Origin: Actinomycetes bacterium
GTDB taxonomy: Bacteria > Actinomycetota > Actinomycetes > Mycobacteriales > Mycobacteriaceae
Assembly: GCA_022600695.1 (NCBI GenBank)
Contig: JAHZJY010000224.1
Location: 1-7,588, forward strand
Length of the DNA stretch: 7,588 nt
Direction: 5' to 3'
In this document: piece after piece, positions 6,933 to 7,588 of the stretch
How positions within the stretch are numbered: position 1 is the stretch's first letter
Layout of the letters: the number at the start of each line of letters is the position of its first letter
The notes under the pieces: model-generated
The model's database searches: none
What the model was told of the DNA's origin: nothing
What the model saw: only the letters and a program-made list of their open reading frames with translations
Translations under genes and position numbers: made by a program

Positions 6933-7588
6933 ACCACCTGCCCGGTCAGGATCGGCAGTCCCGGATCGCTGGCCACATCCAGCGGCGACGGTGCCGCACC
7001 GGCACCGACCAGGTGCGCGGCGAACGAGGCGATCATCGCGCCGTTGTCCGTGCACAACCGGGGCCGCGGAACCCGCAATTCCAGACCCGCTGCCGAACAA
7101 CGGTCCTCGGCCAGCTCACGCAGGCGGGAGTTGGCCGCCACCCCGCCGGCGATCAGCAGGGTTGCCACCCCGAGATCGGTGGCCGCGCGCACCGCCTTTG
7201 CGGTGAGTACATCGGCGACCGACTCCTGAAAGCCCGCGGCGACGTCGGCGGCGGGGGCATCCGGGTGCGCCTCCACATAGCGGGCCACCGCGGTCTTGAG
7301 CCCGGAGAAACTGAAGGCGTACGGCGCATCCCGGGCTCCGGTCATCCCGCGCGGGAACACGATCGCGGACCGGTCGCCGGTGCGGGCCAGGTCGTCGAGC
7401 ACCCGGCCGCCGGGATACCCCAGCCCGAGCAGTCGGGCGACCTTGTCGTAGGCCTCCCCGGCCGCGTCGTCGACGGTGCTGCCGAGTTCGACGATGGGAC
7501 GGTCCAGCGACCGCAGATGCAGCAGATGGGTGTGACCGCCGGAGACCAGCAGGGCCACGCTCTCCGGTAACGACCCGTGGTCGTAGAC
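6929..7588 (-). CDS. tsaD: tRNA N6-adenosine threonylcarbamoyltransferase TsaD, C-terminal part (runs off right edge)
   Basis: This enzyme moves the threonylcarbamoyl group from threonylcarbamoyl-AMP to A37 of tRNAs reading ANN codons, with TsaB and TsaE as partners in the cytoplasm (known). The visible 219 residues are about the last two thirds of a protein usually near 340 residues. Seen in order: [13 protein letters not shown] near residues 11-23 of the fragment (phosphate-binding loop), [69 protein letters not shown], and [15 protein letters not shown] with the conserved Asp of the ASKHA ATP site. The N-terminal metal-binding HxxxH segment is beyond the edge. All visible motifs are intact. 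In M. tuberculosis the gene was named gcp (Rv3419c) and follows rimI. Its stop overlaps the start of the NTF2-like gene. Confidence 0.97.
   Translation of the reverse strand, partial: VYDHGSLPESVALLVSGGHTHLLHLRSLDRPIVELGSTVDDAAGEAYDKVARLLGLGYPGGRVLDDLARTGDRSAIVFPRGMTGARDAPYAFSFSGLKTAVARYVEAHPDAPAADVAAGFQESVADVLTAKAVRAATDLGVATLLIAGGVAANSRLRELAEDRCSAAGLELRVPRPRLCTDNGAMIASFAAHLVGAGAAPSPLDVASDPGLPILTGQVV

Overview
This window looks like chromosomal DNA from a GC-rich actinobacterium of the Mycobacteriaceae, probably a non-tuberculous or environmental species. The evidence is the set of recognisable proteins and their order: RsdA, SigD, an Rv3415c-type protein, WhiB3, GroEL1 with a histidine-rich tail, GroES and TsaD. 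From memory, this is the order of the M. tuberculosis Rv3413c-Rv3419c region. It differs from that layout by four additional genes. I made all assignments by reading the sequence, with no database search.

Layout, left to right. Positions 1-2159 are on the minus strand: the Rv3415c-like helical-repeat protein, then sigD, then the 5' part of rsdA, the membrane anti-sigma factor of SigD. rsdA starts inside the end of sigD and runs off the left edge. A 15-bp tandem repeat covers the sigD/rsdA junction. Positions 2160-2444 form a divergent intergenic region with a SigA-like promoter for whiB3, which is the only plus-strand gene (2445-2738). Convergent to whiB3, with only 4 bp between the stop codons, are three minus-strand genes for exported proteins (4166 down to 2743): an M15/LAS-like zinc-site protein, a small four-cysteine secreted protein, and a haemophore-type haem-binding protein. 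They lie between whiB3 and groEL1, which I recall as direct neighbours in M. tuberculosis.

Positions 4250-6314 hold the groES-groEL1 chaperonin operon. A CIRCE operator overlaps its promoter (6412-6445), which implies HrcA heat-shock repression. The groES-groEL1 spacer carries both a strong inverted repeat and a second 15-bp tandem repeat. Upstream of the operon, tsaD (tRNA t6A synthesis, partial at the right edge) overlaps by 4 bp a gene for an NTF2/SnoaL-like protein (6489-6932), another addition to the familiar order. A hairpin just past that gene may end the tsaD transcript before the chaperonin promoter.

The themes are stress control (SigD/RsdA, redox-sensing WhiB3, HrcA-controlled chaperonin), an exported-protein cassette, and three short tandem repeats (periods 15, 14 and 15 bp) at gene junctions. 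I see no rRNA, tRNA, CRISPR array, transposase or phage gene. No stretch over 300 bp lacks a gene.
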